Origin: Acinetobacter sp. GSS19
GTDB taxonomy: Bacteria > Pseudomonadota > Gammaproteobacteria > Pseudomonadales > Moraxellaceae
DNA length: 64,000 nucleotides
Assembly: GCF_028621895.1 (NCBI RefSeq)
Contig: NZ_CP117520.1
Location: forward strand, 1,860,001-1,924,000
Direction of reading: 5' to 3'
Part shown: one piece after another, positions 47,559-56,834 of the stretch
How positions within the stretch are numbered: the first letter of the stretch is position 1
Layout of the letters: each line of letters starts with the position of its first letter
Translations under genes and position numbers: made by a program
The notes under the pieces: model-generated
Database searches by the model: none
Seen by the model: the letters and a program-made list of their open reading frames with translations, nothing else
Told to the model about the DNA's origin: nothing

Positions 47559-48569
47559 TTATACCAGCTCAATAATGTCAATAGTCGGCGGTACCCGAAA
47601 ACGAAATGGCACTCCGACCATTCCGGTACCAACCGTAACAAACACATCGGCATGCTCATGCTGATAGAAGCCATGTTTATGACCTAAAATGGAAACTTTT
47701 TTCATAATGTAATTGGTGACAAACGGCAACTCGACCTGCCCCCCATGCGTATGCCCTGACAGCATCAATGGACGTGTCGGGAGCTGCGGCACCATATCCA
47801 CGGTATCCGGGTTATGCGACAGAATCAGCCAGGGCTTATCTTGTGGCAAGCCAGGCATATGGCGCATATCGGTTTTTCCCGCCCATAAATCGCCAATACC
47901 AATCAGACGAAACTCAGCAAAATCGATGACTTTTCCTTCAATATCGATGACCTCATTGACGTCAAGAGCATGACACAGTAGCTCACGAATCGGTGGGCCT
48001 GGATATTCTTCATCATGATTGCCGAGCACTGAATACACGGGAGCCTCAATCTGCCGCAGAATCCGCAGCTCATCCGCCAGCTTGTTTTCCGGTTCATAGG
48101 TCCAGTCACCGGCAACCACGACCAGGTCAGGGTTTTGCTGGTTAATCTTTTCTACAATAATTTTCAGTTGCCGCTCATGGCCGGAGAACAACCCGATATG
48201 CAAATCGGCGATCAAGGCAACTTTCACCGGTTTCTGAAAAGGCTGCTGCGGATTGAGCTGATAACGGTGTTTCTGAATCCGCACGCTATGCGGTTCAATA
48301 AACCGTGCATAGATCAATACACTGGTGAGTAGAAATACAAATACGGTCTGATGGCCAGAATAATAACCACTCCAGCCGGCATATAAACTAAAAAAGAACA
48401 AAGGAAACAATAAATAAGACAGATAAAATGCCAGAAGATGGACAAAGGCTTTAAATGGATGAATGGTCTCGGTACGAGACTGACTGATCCAGGCCTGACT
48501 CACGGCCCATAGCGCCAACAAAATAAAACTAAAGTAAAAGTACAAAATCACTGAATTGGCTGCCCACAT
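47559..48569 (-). CDS. Membrane-anchored calcineurin-like metallophosphoesterase
   Basis: A 336-residue protein with about four N-terminal membrane helices (to residue about 100) and a C-terminal phosphoesterase. The metal-binding motifs are IADLHIGL near 123, VVAGDWTY near 156, LGNHDEE near 189, LSHNPDTV near 254 and SGHTHGGQ near 276, which together form the dinuclear centre. It resembles UDP-2,3-diacylglucosamine-type and YkuE-like phosphodiesterases; the substrate is not known. It is divergent from the PLD-type gene, 103 bases apart. Confidence 0.88.
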   Translation of the reverse strand: MWAANSVILYFYFSFILLALWAVSQAWISQSRTETIHPFKAFVHLLAFYLSYLLFPLFFFSLYAGWSGYYSGHQTVFVFLLTSVLIYARFIEPHSVRIQKHRYQLNPQQPFQKPVKVALIADLHIGLFSGHERQLKIIVEKINQQNPDLVVVAGDWTYEPENKLADELRILRQIEAPVYSVLGNHDEEYPGPPIRELLCHALDVNEVIDIEGKVIDFAEFRLIGIGDLWAGKTDMRHMPGLPQDKPWLILSHNPDTVDMVPQLPTRPLMLSGHTHGGQVELPFVTNYIMKKVSILGHKHGFYQHEHADVFVTVGTGMVGVPFRFRVPPTIDIIELV

Positions 48570-48672
48570 ATTTATTCTCTAAAGCTGATGCAGACGTCGG
48601 TGCTGTCATCAATATTTATCTTTGCACAACACCTGATTATACTCTAGCTCTATTTTTGACCTGATCCGCATT

Positions 48673-50304
48673 ATGTCGCATTCCGCTGAGCACTTCACTG
48701 CTGCCAACCGCTCATCATTTTCCCGGTTCCGTTCCCGTCAAACGGCACTGGTGCTCAGCTGCAGCTTGGTCTTGGGTATTCCGGCCTGTAGCACCTTACC
48801 GACACCCGGACCTGAAAGACCTCACTACGCCTATCAAGTCGATACCTCACAAGCCTCTCTGTCCAAACTGATTCATCCGCTTCGCAGCCAGAATCCAGGA
48901 TTGACCGGTTATCATGTCCTGTATGATCCACTCGAAGCACTCGCAGCGCGCTTACGCCTGATTGACCGTGCTGAAAAGACTTTGGATCTGCAATATTACA
49001 TCTGGGATAACGATAAAATCGGTGCCCTGGCTTTACATTCGATTTTGAAGGCAGCCGACCGCGGAGTAAAAGTCAGGATTCTGATGGATGACAATAACAG
49101 TAAAAAAATGGAAGGCATCTATCTGGCGTTGTCCCAACATCCGAACATTGAGGTCAAACTGTTCAACCCTTACCGCTTCCGCAAATACCGTGCAATGGAC
49201 ATGCTGCTCGATCTGAAACGCATCAACCGCCGCATGCACAATAAAAGCTTTATTGCCGATAACCAGATCGCCCTGATTGGCGGGCGCAATATGAGTAACC
49301 AGTACTACAATGCCAGTGACAATTATCAGTTCTCGGATGTCGATGTCATGCTGGTTGGGCAGGCAGTGGATGAGATTATTCACTCATTCGATGAATACTG
49401 GAATCACGACTATGCCTATTCAGTGCAACATATTGTGCATCCCGAACAGCACCGTCTGAGCTATAACAGCCTCAGACAACAACTGGATGCTCACGCTCAG
49501 GACATTACCGTACAGAATTATCTGGATTTGGCCAAACGCTCGAATGCCTTTGAACAATGGTTAAACCAGCGTCTTCAGTTCGACTGGGTTAAAGCTGAAG
49601 TAGTAAAAGACTCGCCTGAAAAAATCAAATCGCGTGCACGCAAAGAAGACTACCTGAATTTCCAGCTAATCAATCACTTAGACACCCCGGCTCACAGCGT
49701 GGATATTATTTCAGCCTATTTTGTCCCTGAGAAAAAAGGTACAGAAATGCTGAATCAGATCGCGCAAAAAGGGGTCCAGGTACGGGTATTGACCAATTCT
49801 TTTGCGGCCAATGACGTTGCCGTTGTACATGCCTACTATGCCAAATACCGTAAACCGCTCCTGGCCAACGGTGTGCAACTCTATGAATTCTTGCCGGTGC
49901 TGGCAGCTGAAGACCTGAATGCAAACACCGAAGAGATTGCCAAGAAAGCCAAGGTCAGCCTGAAAGGTTTAAGTCATTCCAGTCTACATGCCAAACTGAT
50001 GGCACTGGATGAAAAGCAGGTGTTTATTGGCTCTTTTAACTTTGACCCGCGCTCGTCCTATCTCAATACCGAAATTGGCGTGCTCCTCAATAGCCCGGCA
50101 CTGGCCAGTCAGGTGCATCAGACCATGGATCAGAATCTCAGTAAATATGCCTATCAACTGCTGTTAAATGCTGAGCAGAAAATCATCTGGCGGCAAGAAA
50201 ACGCACAACATAGTAAGATTTATAAAAAAGAACCGCATATGAAATGGTGGCAAAAAGCCAGTATGAAAGTGATTTCCTGGCTGCCTTTCGAAGGATTTAT
50301 GTAA
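48673..50304 (+). CDS. Phospholipase D family lipoprotein (cardiolipin synthase-like)
   Basis: A 543-residue protein with two HKD motifs: HNKSFIADN near residue 188 (with NMSNQYY downstream) and LHAKLMALD near 439 with GSFNFDPRS. Two HxKxxxxD motifs define the PLD superfamily and suggest phosphatidyl transfer, as in ClsC. The N-terminus has a hydrophobic segment ending IPAC (about residues 36-39), a possible lipobox, so the protein may be attached to the periplasmic face. It is convergent with plsC and overlaps it by eight bases, linking two phospholipid enzymes. The exact reaction is not determined. Confidence 0.87.
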   Translation: MSHSAEHFTAANRSSFSRFRSRQTALVLSCSLVLGIPACSTLPTPGPERPHYAYQVDTSQASLSKLIHPLRSQNPGLTGYHVLYDPLEALAARLRLIDRAEKTLDLQYYIWDNDKIGALALHSILKAADRGVKVRILMDDNNSKKMEGIYLALSQHPNIEVKLFNPYRFRKYRAMDMLLDLKRINRRMHNKSFIADNQIALIGGRNMSNQYYNASDNYQFSDVDVMLVGQAVDEIIHSFDEYWNHDYAYSVQHIVHPEQHRLSYNSLRQQLDAHAQDITVQNYLDLAKRSNAFEQWLNQRLQFDWVKAEVVKDSPEKIKSRARKEDYLNFQLINHLDTPAHSVDIISAYFVPEKKGTEMLNQIAQKGVQVRVLTNSFAANDVAVVHAYYAKYRKPLLANGVQLYEFLPVLAAEDLNANTEEIAKKAKVSLKGLSHSSLHAKLMALDEKQVFIGSFNFDPRSSYLNTEIGVLLNSPALASQVHQTMDQNLSKYAYQLLLNAEQKIIWRQENAQHSKIYKKEPHMKWWQKASMKVISWLPFEGFM

Positions 50305-51139
50305 AACTGGCTTCCGACTCCGGCTCTGCCGCCGGAACGGGTTTTAACACCTTGCGATGTAATTCATTCAACCCCTGCACCATGCGCTGATGCACTTCTT
50401 CGGTCAGGGTTTCAAGCGTATGGCCAGCAACCTCAATTTCTGGCATCACCATCAGATGTGCCGTTACCTGCGGCATTTCCAGCACCCGCTTAATATGATC
50501 AATAAAGGTCATCTCATCAATAAATGGTGCGATCATATCCAGTTCACACTGCTGGTTCACATAACAGATCAGCGTGACCTGTACTGGACGTTGGGCCTCT
50601 ATCGCAGCGGCGAGCAGGCGTCCATGGATTTTTTTGATCGCTCGACCATTTGACGTGGTCGCTTCAGGGAAAAATAGAACCGGCACATCTTTTTTCAGGA
50701 AATCCGTAATCTGCTCACGAATCCGGCCAGAATCCCCCGAACCGCGTTTAATAAACAGGGTACCGCCACCTTTGGCCAGTTTACCGAGTAAGGGCCAATC
50801 GGCAATTTCAGCTTTCGCTAAAAAGAACACACGTGCACCAGACCCCAATACTGCAATATCCAGCCAGGACACATGATTACTCACCCATAAAGATGGGCGG
50901 TGAGAAATCTGCCCATGCATTTCGACCTGAATATTAAAGACTTCACAGAGACGGCGGCAAAAATGCTGCACATAACGTGTGTTATGCGGATTGTTCGGCT
51001 CTTTATACATGCGATGGCGAAATACCAGATAAAATCCTTCCAGAATTACCGACACGGTCATGAACAGCTTTTTACTGTAGAAAAAAAATCGCGTGATTCC
51101 ATGCAATTTAGACGAGAAAACCGTTGGGGTTGGATTCAT
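50297..51139 (-). CDS. plsC: 1-acyl-sn-glycerol-3-phosphate acyltransferase
   Basis: Adds the second acyl chain to lysophosphatidic acid in phospholipid synthesis. The catalytic NHVSWLDI (H-x4-D box, near residue 85), KRGSGDSGRIRE near 128 and the PEATTSNG box near 155 match PlsC. The ATG at 51139 gives 280 residues, a little longer than E. coli PlsC because of the N-terminal hydrophobic segment and a C-terminal Pro/Glu tail. A start at 51154 (MPDSVMNP) is also open. Its 3' end overlaps that of the PLD-type gene on the other strand. Confidence 0.92.
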   Translation of the reverse strand: MNPTPTVFSSKLHGITRFFFYSKKLFMTVSVILEGFYLVFRHRMYKEPNNPHNTRYVQHFCRRLCEVFNIQVEMHGQISHRPSLWVSNHVSWLDIAVLGSGARVFFLAKAEIADWPLLGKLAKGGGTLFIKRGSGDSGRIREQITDFLKKDVPVLFFPEATTSNGRAIKKIHGRLLAAAIEAQRPVQVTLICYVNQQCELDMIAPFIDEMTFIDHIKRVLEMPQVTAHLMVMPEIEVAGHTLETLTEEVHQRMVQGLNELHRKVLKPVPAAEPESEASFT

Positions 51140-51340
51140 AACACTGTCAGGCACAAAGCGGGCGAAGGATCATGGCTACATATCTTATACGTTTTACCTG
51201 CAAGATGCATTGATCATAAAAACCGAATATCTGCATTAAAATTCTCCATTTTTCTTTAATCTCCACCTCGCCTAACATCATCAATAAGAACAAAAACTGT
51301 CAATCCTGTATTAGTTGACTGAAACAAGAGGAGTCTGTAC

Positions 51341-51439
51341 ATGAAACCTACTCGTCTTTGTAAAGTTTTGATTGGCGGTAGCATCCTTTACCTCGGTGCA
51401 CTGCTCCTCACCTCACGTATATTTGTTTACTTCCTATAA
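51341..51439 (+). CDS. Putative 32-residue membrane microprotein
   Basis: A short frame from ATG 51341 to TAA 51437-51439. It starts with a positive MKPTRLCK, followed by one hydrophobic helix (VLIGGSILYLGALLL, about residues 9-23) and a short TSRIFVYFL tail, the form of a single-span membrane microprotein. AAGAGGAG lies seven bases upstream, an excellent ribosome-binding site. It lies in the gap between plsC (divergent) and hflX. There is no known family; conservation in relatives would decide whether it is translated. Confidence 0.55.
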   Translation: MKPTRLCKVLIGGSILYLGALLLTSRIFVYFL

Positions 51440-51446
51440 ACAAACA

Positions 51447-51477
51447 GGGAAAAGCTCCTGAACAGGCTGCTTTTCCT
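51447..51477 (+). repeat. Hairpin between the 32-residue ORF and hflX
   Basis: GGAAAAGC and GCTTTTCC (51448-51455 and 51469-51476) enclose a second stem CCTG/CAGG. No long T-run follows, so it may be a weak terminator or an mRNA processing or stability structure. Confidence 0.55.
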
Positions 51478-51518
51478 CTAGAATAAGATTTTTCACCTCG
51501 TACAGAGTCTAAACATCC

Positions 51519-52859
51519 GTGGAACCAATTGAGCAACCTCAAGGTGTAGAACGCGCTATCCTGGTCAGCGTATCAGTACAAATGCTGGAAGATATTGATG
51601 CAGAAGAATTCAATCTACTGGCACAGTCTGCAGGTGCAGAGGTCATCGAGCATCTGCAGGTGCAACGCATCAAGCCGGACCCAAAACTGTTTATTGGCTC
51701 GGGCAAGACCGATGAAATTGCCGAATTGGTGAAACAGCAGGAAGCCAGTCTGGTCATTTTTGACCACACTTTGTCCCCTGCACAAGAGCGTAATCTGGAA
51801 CGGGTATTGCAATGCCGCGTCATTGACCGTACGGGGTTAATTCTGGATATTTTTGCCCAGCGCGCCCGCACCCATGAAGGTAAACTGCAGGTCGAACTGG
51901 CACAACTGGAATATCTGTCGACGCGTTTGGTCCGGGGCTGGAGCAATCTAGAGCGACAAAAAGGCGGGATCGGCTTACGCGGTCCCGGTGAAAAACAACT
52001 GGAAACAGACCGACGTCTGTTAAGGATTCGTGTCGGACAGCTCAAAGAACGTCTGGAAAAAGTCCGGAAAACCCGTATTCAGGGCCGTGCAGCACGACAA
52101 AAAGCCGCTGTGCCAACCGTCTCACTGGTTGGTTATACCAATGCAGGTAAATCTACCCTGTTTAACACCTTGGCCAACAGCAATGTCTATGCCGCTAACC
52201 AGCTCTTTGCCACGCTTGATCCAACGCTACGCCGTTTGCAGTGGGATGGGATTGGTACCGTCGTACTGGCCGATACCGTAGGCTTTGTCCGCAACCTGCA
52301 GCACGGTCTGGTCGAATCTTTCAAAGCCACTCTGGAAGAAGTACTTGAGGCGACACTGCTCCTGCACGTGATTGATAGCAGCAGTCCAGACATGCTGGAG
52401 CAGATTGAAGCCGTCGAAAAAGTGCTAAAAGAAATTGGTGCGAATGTTCCGGTACTACGCGTCTATAACAAGATTGACCAGAGTGGCGAAGAAGCAAAAA
52501 TCGTCTATCGTGGTCCGCACCTTCCTGATCGTGTCTATGTTTCTGCCCATAGCGGTCAAGGTCTGGATTTACTGCGTCAGGCCGTGCAGGAATGTCTGCT
52601 TGGCCAGTTGCAGACCTTTGATCTGGTGCTGCAACCCGCTTATAACAAGTTACGTACCCAACTCTATACGCTAAACGTCATTCAATCCGAACAGTATGAT
52701 GAGGTTGGCAATCTGCATCTGCAAGTCAGCATGGCGCCCGATAAATTGCAGCAGCTGATCCGGCAGGCCAATTTACCGATTGATGAAATTCTTGGCACGG
52801 CAGCACAGCAATTCAAAAGACCACTAGAAGAATTTGAAATCCAGGATCAGATCGGTTAA
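51519..52859 (+). CDS. hflX: Ribosome rescue GTPase HflX
   Basis: GTPase that binds the 50S subunit and splits stalled or stress-damaged ribosomes. It has 446 residues. The HflX-specific N-terminal domain with LFIGSGKTDEI (near residue 58) and the GLRGPGEKQLETDRR region precede G1 GYTNAGKST (about residue 205), DTVGFVRNLQHGLVESF near 252 and NKIDQ near 318. It starts with GTG at 51519; no better ATG lies before the conserved region. In many gammaproteobacteria it follows hfq; here hfq is not adjacent. Confidence 0.95.
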   Translation: MEPIEQPQGVERAILVSVSVQMLEDIDAEEFNLLAQSAGAEVIEHLQVQRIKPDPKLFIGSGKTDEIAELVKQQEASLVIFDHTLSPAQERNLERVLQCRVIDRTGLILDIFAQRARTHEGKLQVELAQLEYLSTRLVRGWSNLERQKGGIGLRGPGEKQLETDRRLLRIRVGQLKERLEKVRKTRIQGRAARQKAAVPTVSLVGYTNAGKSTLFNTLANSNVYAANQLFATLDPTLRRLQWDGIGTVVLADTVGFVRNLQHGLVESFKATLEEVLEATLLLHVIDSSSPDMLEQIEAVEKVLKEIGANVPVLRVYNKIDQSGEEAKIVYRGPHLPDRVYVSAHSGQGLDLLRQAVQECLLGQLQTFDLVLQPAYNKLRTQLYTLNVIQSEQYDEVGNLHLQVSMAPDKLQQLIRQANLPIDEILGTAAQQFKRPLEEFEIQDQIG

Positions 52860-52894
52860 AACGTGAAACGTCAGGTTTAAAAGTAGCAGCAGAC

Positions 52895-53266
52895 ATGGAT
52901 GCAATAAAAAAATTGGATTGGCCAGCCTGGATTGGCACACTGGCATTGATCGTGATTTTTCGCGAAGCAGCAGTGGCATTGATGGGGTTATTTCATCATC
53001 CTGAACTGGGCAATCTGGTCGGGCTGATCAGCTTACTGATCGTGCTCGGCACATGGCGTAAATTCAAAAAACTCCCGCTGCGTCTGGTCGATACCAACAA
53101 CCGCCTCATGAAAGAAAGTGGCTTTGCCTTTTTACCGATCTGTGCTGGCTCATTGTTGATGCTGGTGCAGATGGGCAAAGAAATTCCCTTGTTCCTGCTG
53201 GTCATGTTTGTCAGCACCTTAATTCCGTTGTGGCTGTATGCGCGCATGGCGAAACAGTGGTTATAG
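52895..53266 (+). CDS. CidA/LrgA family holin-like protein
   Basis: A 123-residue membrane protein with four helices, matching the LrgA/CidA layout: an N-terminal helix (PAWIGTLALIVIF), a short polar turn with NLVGLISLLIVLG, a conserved VDTNNRLMKESGFAFLPICAGSLL (in parts VDTNNRLMKESGFAFLP and ICAGSLL) and a final helix. Such proteins modulate murein hydrolase activity and, in some species, metabolite transport. It is 36 bases after hflX and 12 bases before the lrgB homologue, so the two form the usual operon pair. Confidence 0.88.
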   Translation: MDAIKKLDWPAWIGTLALIVIFREAAVALMGLFHHPELGNLVGLISLLIVLGTWRKFKKLPLRLVDTNNRLMKESGFAFLPICAGSLLMLVQMGKEIPLFLLVMFVSTLIPLWLYARMAKQWL

Positions 53267-53278
53267 GAAATATCCCTC

Positions 53279-53947
53279 ATGTTGACAATTTTTTCCGGCT
53301 TTCTGATCACCCTCGTATGTTATCTGCTAGCCAAACCGGTAAACCGTAAGTTTCCGCAAATTCCTTTAATCGTGATCGGCATGTGCCTGGTCATTCTGGC
53401 TCTTTCCCTACTGGGCATTCCGTATCAACAATATATGCAACAGGTCGATCCGCTGTTTAACCATCTGCTGGGTTATGTCACGGTGGCTTTGGCTATTCCG
53501 CTGGCCGCCATGCGCTATGATGATTTGCCCTTGAAAGCACTGGCGGGAATTCTGGTCTTTGCCAGTATCAGTGCAGTTGCCCTGCCGATGGGACTCGCCT
53601 ATCTGCTACATATGTCTGAACCAACGATTTTGGCATTCGCCACCCGTGCCGTCACGACACCGATTGCCATCAATATTGCAACCTTGCTACATGCCCCATT
53701 GGCCATGGTGACCTTGATCGTGATTTTATCCGGCGTGATTGGGGCCGCATTTTCACCGTGGATTTTACGTCATATCAATGATGAACGTGCCTCGGGGCTG
53801 GCCTTGGGCTTGGCGGCACATGCGATTGGTACGGCACAAGCCTGGCAGCGTGGAGCCGTTGCCGGTCGTTATGCCGCTTTTGGTATGGCACTGAATGGCG
53901 TCTTTACTGCCATCTGGCTGCCCACCTTTATGCTCTCGCTGGGATAA
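53279..53947 (+). CDS. LrgB/CidB family protein
   Basis: A 222-residue protein with about seven to eight helices and the LrgB features: IVIGMCLVILAL near residue 33, YVTVALAIPLAAM near 63, SVEPTILAFATRAVTTPIAI-type segment near 110 (SEPTILAFATRAVTTPIAI), GVIGAAFSPWIL near 150 and AHAIGTAQA near 180. It pairs with the upstream LrgA-like gene, and the pair is linked in staphylococci to control of autolysis. The physiological substrate in Acinetobacter is not known. A strong terminator follows. Confidence 0.9.
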   Translation: MLTIFSGFLITLVCYLLAKPVNRKFPQIPLIVIGMCLVILALSLLGIPYQQYMQQVDPLFNHLLGYVTVALAIPLAAMRYDDLPLKALAGILVFASISAVALPMGLAYLLHMSEPTILAFATRAVTTPIAINIATLLHAPLAMVTLIVILSGVIGAAFSPWILRHINDERASGLALGLAAHAIGTAQAWQRGAVAGRYAAFGMALNGVFTAIWLPTFMLSLG

Positions 53948-53978
53948 AAAAACCCGTTGCTCAGCAACGGGTTTTTCT
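53945..53978. terminator. Bidirectional terminator between lrgB and apaH
   Basis: AAAAAACCCGTTGC and GCAACGGGTTTTT pair perfectly around TCA. Convergent genes can share it. Confidence 0.9.
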
Positions 53979-53995
53979 TATTCATCCATTTCACA

Positions 53996-54835
53996 TCAAG
54001 CCAGTGGGTTACTCACTTTAAACAGCTGCTGATCTTCCAAACGATAGGCAATCAAGTCTTTACCCCAGACACAGCCACCATCAACATTCTGGATTTGTTC
54101 ATTAATGGTTTTGCCTTCAAGTGCAGCCCAATGACCAAACACCAGTTGATGGGTTTTGGCTGCACGATTGTCGAATTCAAACCAAGGCTGGAAACCTTCT
54201 GGCATTGGGTCATCTAGAGATTCTTTAAAACTGAATTCCAGACGGCCTTCGGCATCGGTTAAACGCATACGGGTCAAATAATTGGTAATGACACGTAAGC
54301 GCTCGTTACCTTTCAGGTCATGCGTCCAGACGTTCGGTTGTGACCCGTACATTTCTACCAAGAAACGGTCTAAAACCGATAAATCCTCATGTCCGATATG
54401 TTGCTGTACTTCGCGAGCTAGCTCAGCAGCTTGATCCGCCGTCCAGATATTGGGTACACCGGCATGGGTCAAAATTACATTATCTTTCGGAAACAGGCAC
54501 AACGGCTGGCGACGCAACCAGTCAATCAACTCATCACTGTCTATCGCATCAATCACATCACGGGTATTGTCTTTGTCCTTGATGTTTTTCAGTCCACGTG
54601 CGCAAGCGATCAGGGTTAAATCATGATTGCCGAGTACGGTGGCCGCTGCGCCCTGCTCGGACAGTTTTTTCACAAAGCGCAAAGCCCCCAAAGAATTCTC
54701 ACCCCGTGCCACCAGATCACCGGCAAACCAGAGAAAATCCTGGGCGGGATCAAAGCGGATTTCTTTCAGCAAGGCTTTGAGCGCTTCGAAACAGCCTTGC
54801 AAATCCCCAATCACATAATTGTAGCGTGCTGCCAT
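53996..54835 (-). CDS. apaH: Bis(5'-nucleosyl)-tetraphosphatase, symmetrical
   Basis: Cleaves diadenosine tetraphosphate to two ADP and can decap Np4-capped RNA. It has 279 residues of the calcineurin-like fold: GDLQGCFE (residues about 9-16), GDLVARG near 40, LGNHD near 69 and THAGVP near 122. The gene starts one base after rsmA, so translation is coupled. apaH lies in the same order as in E. coli (pdxA-rsmA-apaG-apaH), except that apaG is absent here. ApaH levels influence stress responses through Ap4A. Confidence 0.95.
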   Translation of the reverse strand: MAARYNYVIGDLQGCFEALKALLKEIRFDPAQDFLWFAGDLVARGENSLGALRFVKKLSEQGAAATVLGNHDLTLIACARGLKNIKDKDNTRDVIDAIDSDELIDWLRRQPLCLFPKDNVILTHAGVPNIWTADQAAELAREVQQHIGHEDLSVLDRFLVEMYGSQPNVWTHDLKGNERLRVITNYLTRMRLTDAEGRLEFSFKESLDDPMPEGFQPWFEFDNRAAKTHQLVFGHWAALEGKTINEQIQNVDGGCVWGKDLIAYRLEDQQLFKVSNPLA

Positions 54836-54836
54836 G

Positions 54837-55649
54837 TTAAGCCACCATTTGATCTGAAAGTGCCACGAACTGGCTCAAGCTCAAGGTTTCCGGACGCGCC
54901 ATTGGGTCTACCCCTGCTTTTTCAAAACCATCTTCCACCAGCATACCTTTCAGGCTATTACGCAGCGTTTTACGACGCTGGGTAAACACATGCGCTACCA
55001 AACGGGCCAAGGCTTTTTCATTTTTGGCCACCACCGGTTTCACTGCATGCGGTACCAGGCGGAACACGGCACTGGTCACTTTCGGTGGTGGATTGAAAGA
55101 ACCCGGAGGTACTTCAAATAAAAACGTTGGCTGGCAGAAATACTGAATCATCACCGATAAGCGACCATATTCTTTGGTATTTGGTTCTGCGGTAATGCGA
55201 TCCACCACTTCTTTTTGCAGCATGAAGTGCATATCTTTGACTTTGTCACCAAAGTCCAAAAGATGAAACAATAGTGGAGTAGAAATGTTATACGGCAGGT
55301 TTCCTACGATACGCAGTGGACGGCCTTCCTGATACAGCTCGGAAAAATCATATTTCAACGCATCGGCTTCCACGATGGTCAAACGCTCTGGATAAGGCAC
55401 ACGTCCCGGCAAACCCGCCGCAAGATCACGGTCCAGTTCGATCACAGTCAGGGCATCACATTCACCAATCAGTGGTGACGTCAATGCAGCCAGACCGGGG
55501 CCGATTTCCACCACATTATCCCCCGGACGAGGGTTCACCGAGCGCACGATCTTGGCAATCACCCGCTGGTCATGCAAGAAATTCTGGCCAAAACGTTTAC
55601 GAGCCTGATGCCCTTCATCTTTAGGGTTTAGGGCATTAATCTGATACAT
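54837..55649 (-). CDS. rsmA: 16S rRNA dimethyladenosine transferase RsmA (KsgA)
   Basis: Dimethylates A1518 and A1519 near the 3' end of 16S rRNA, a late 30S assembly step. The 270-residue protein has KRFGQNFLHD near residue 18, the SAM motif NVVEIGPGLAALT near 46 and the catalytic NLPYNIST near 118. It lies 20 bases after pdxA and one base before apaH in one operon. Loss of KsgA confers kasugamycin resistance in other bacteria. Confidence 0.96.
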   Translation of the reverse strand: MYQINALNPKDEGHQARKRFGQNFLHDQRVIAKIVRSVNPRPGDNVVEIGPGLAALTSPLIGECDALTVIELDRDLAAGLPGRVPYPERLTIVEADALKYDFSELYQEGRPLRIVGNLPYNISTPLLFHLLDFGDKVKDMHFMLQKEVVDRITAEPNTKEYGRLSVMIQYFCQPTFLFEVPPGSFNPPPKVTSAVFRLVPHAVKPVVAKNEKALARLVAHVFTQRRKTLRNSLKGMLVEDGFEKAGVDPMARPETLSLSQFVALSDQMVA

Positions 55650-55669
55650 ACAACATTTCCAACATGAAA

Positions 55670-56638
55670 TTAATGACGGGCAAGATCCAAAGCCAAATCA
55701 ACAGCCACATTCAGACTAGAACTTTTAGCCTGTCCACTCCCTGCAAGTGAGAGTGCTGTGCCATGATCGACCGAAGTCCGGATAAACGGCAAGCCGAGGG
55801 TAATATTAATTGCTTCACCAAAGCCTTGCGATTTTAGCACAGGTAAACCCTGATCATGGTACATGGCCAAAACAGCATCTGCATGTTTTAGATTTTCTGC
55901 AGTGAATAGGGTATCAGCTGGCAGACTCAAGCTCAGATTCATGCCTTGTTTACGATAGGCTTGCAGTACCGGATTGATCACTTCGATCTCTTCACGGCCC
56001 AGATAACCGCCTTCTCCTGCATGTGGATTCAGGCCACACACCAGAATTCGAGGCTGCGCAATTTTAAATTTGGTTGTTAAATCATGCAGCAAGATATCAA
56101 TCACCTGATGCAGACGCTCAGACGTAATCGCATCAGGAACTGCCCGTAGCGGCAAATGGGTGGTGACCAGTGCCACACGCAAGGTTTTGGTGGCCAGCAT
56201 CATGACCACACGTGGTACACCGGCAAATTCCTGGTAATACTCGGTATGACCACTAAAAGCGATCCCTGCCTCATTAATCACCGATTTTTGTACCGGCGCC
56301 GTTGCCACCCCGACACTTTTCCCGGACATGGCATAGTCTGCTGAACGATGCAGTTGTTCTAATACATAAGCGGCATTTTCGGCATTTAATACCCCAGCTT
56401 GAACCGGTTGTGCCAAAGCCACATGCTCCACATATAACGTGCCCTGTGCTGCGGATTCAGACTGGCCAACGTAATCGATCAGCTCAACCTTTAAACCCAG
56501 TTGTGCCGCACGCACGTGCAGCAAGTCCCGGTCTGCCAATACAACGATTGGGCGTTCATCGACACGTTGTGCTAGGCTCAAACAAATATCTGGACCGATC
56601 CCGGCCGGTTCCCCGCTAGTAACATAAAGTGGCAGCAC
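55670..56638 (-). CDS. pdxA: 4-hydroxythreonine-4-phosphate dehydrogenase PdxA
   Basis: NAD-dependent oxidation of 4-phosphohydroxythreonine in vitamin B6 synthesis (deoxyxylulose-dependent route). It has 322 residues: TSGEPAGIGPDIC at the N-terminus, SGHTEYYQEF near residue 130 (metal and substrate site), GLNPHAGEGGYLG near 205 with the conserved histidine, YHDQGLPVLK near 260 and SVDHGTAL near 288. The start is a GTG at 56638 with GGA about eight bases upstream. It is the first gene of the pdxA-rsmA-apaH operon and divergent from rplM. Confidence 0.95.
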   Translation of the reverse strand: MLPLYVTSGEPAGIGPDICLSLAQRVDERPIVVLADRDLLHVRAAQLGLKVELIDYVGQSESAAQGTLYVEHVALAQPVQAGVLNAENAAYVLEQLHRSADYAMSGKSVGVATAPVQKSVINEAGIAFSGHTEYYQEFAGVPRVVMMLATKTLRVALVTTHLPLRAVPDAITSERLHQVIDILLHDLTTKFKIAQPRILVCGLNPHAGEGGYLGREEIEVINPVLQAYRKQGMNLSLSLPADTLFTAENLKHADAVLAMYHDQGLPVLKSQGFGEAINITLGLPFIRTSVDHGTALSLAGSGQAKSSSLNVAVDLALDLARH

Positions 56639-56766
56639 GACTTGATTCCGTGAATTCTCTAGACTATTTTATTATACGGCTGAATAGAAAAGAATGCGGT
56701 GTCGAATGGCTTCCTTTTGTAGCGTTAGGCTTTTATAATAACCGACCTGAAAATGTGATATTTTCG

Positions 56767-56834
56767 TTGTGATTCTACCGATTATCGGGTAGAATTCGCT
56801 CTCCTTTTTGTTTGGACTGTTTCCTTGTCCAAAC
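56767..56834 (+). promoter_or_regulatory. Promoter and leader hairpin of the rplM-rpsI operon
   Basis: A sigma70-type promoter reads TTGTGA (56767-56772), 17 bases, TAGAAT (56790-56795), which would start transcription near 56802. The leader then has a hairpin of GTTTGGAC and GTCCAAAC (56810-56817 and 56827-56834). A second TATAAT at 56839-56844 lacks a suitable -35 at normal spacing. L13 represses its own operon in E. coli, so the hairpin could be a control site; this is inference. Confidence 0.6.
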
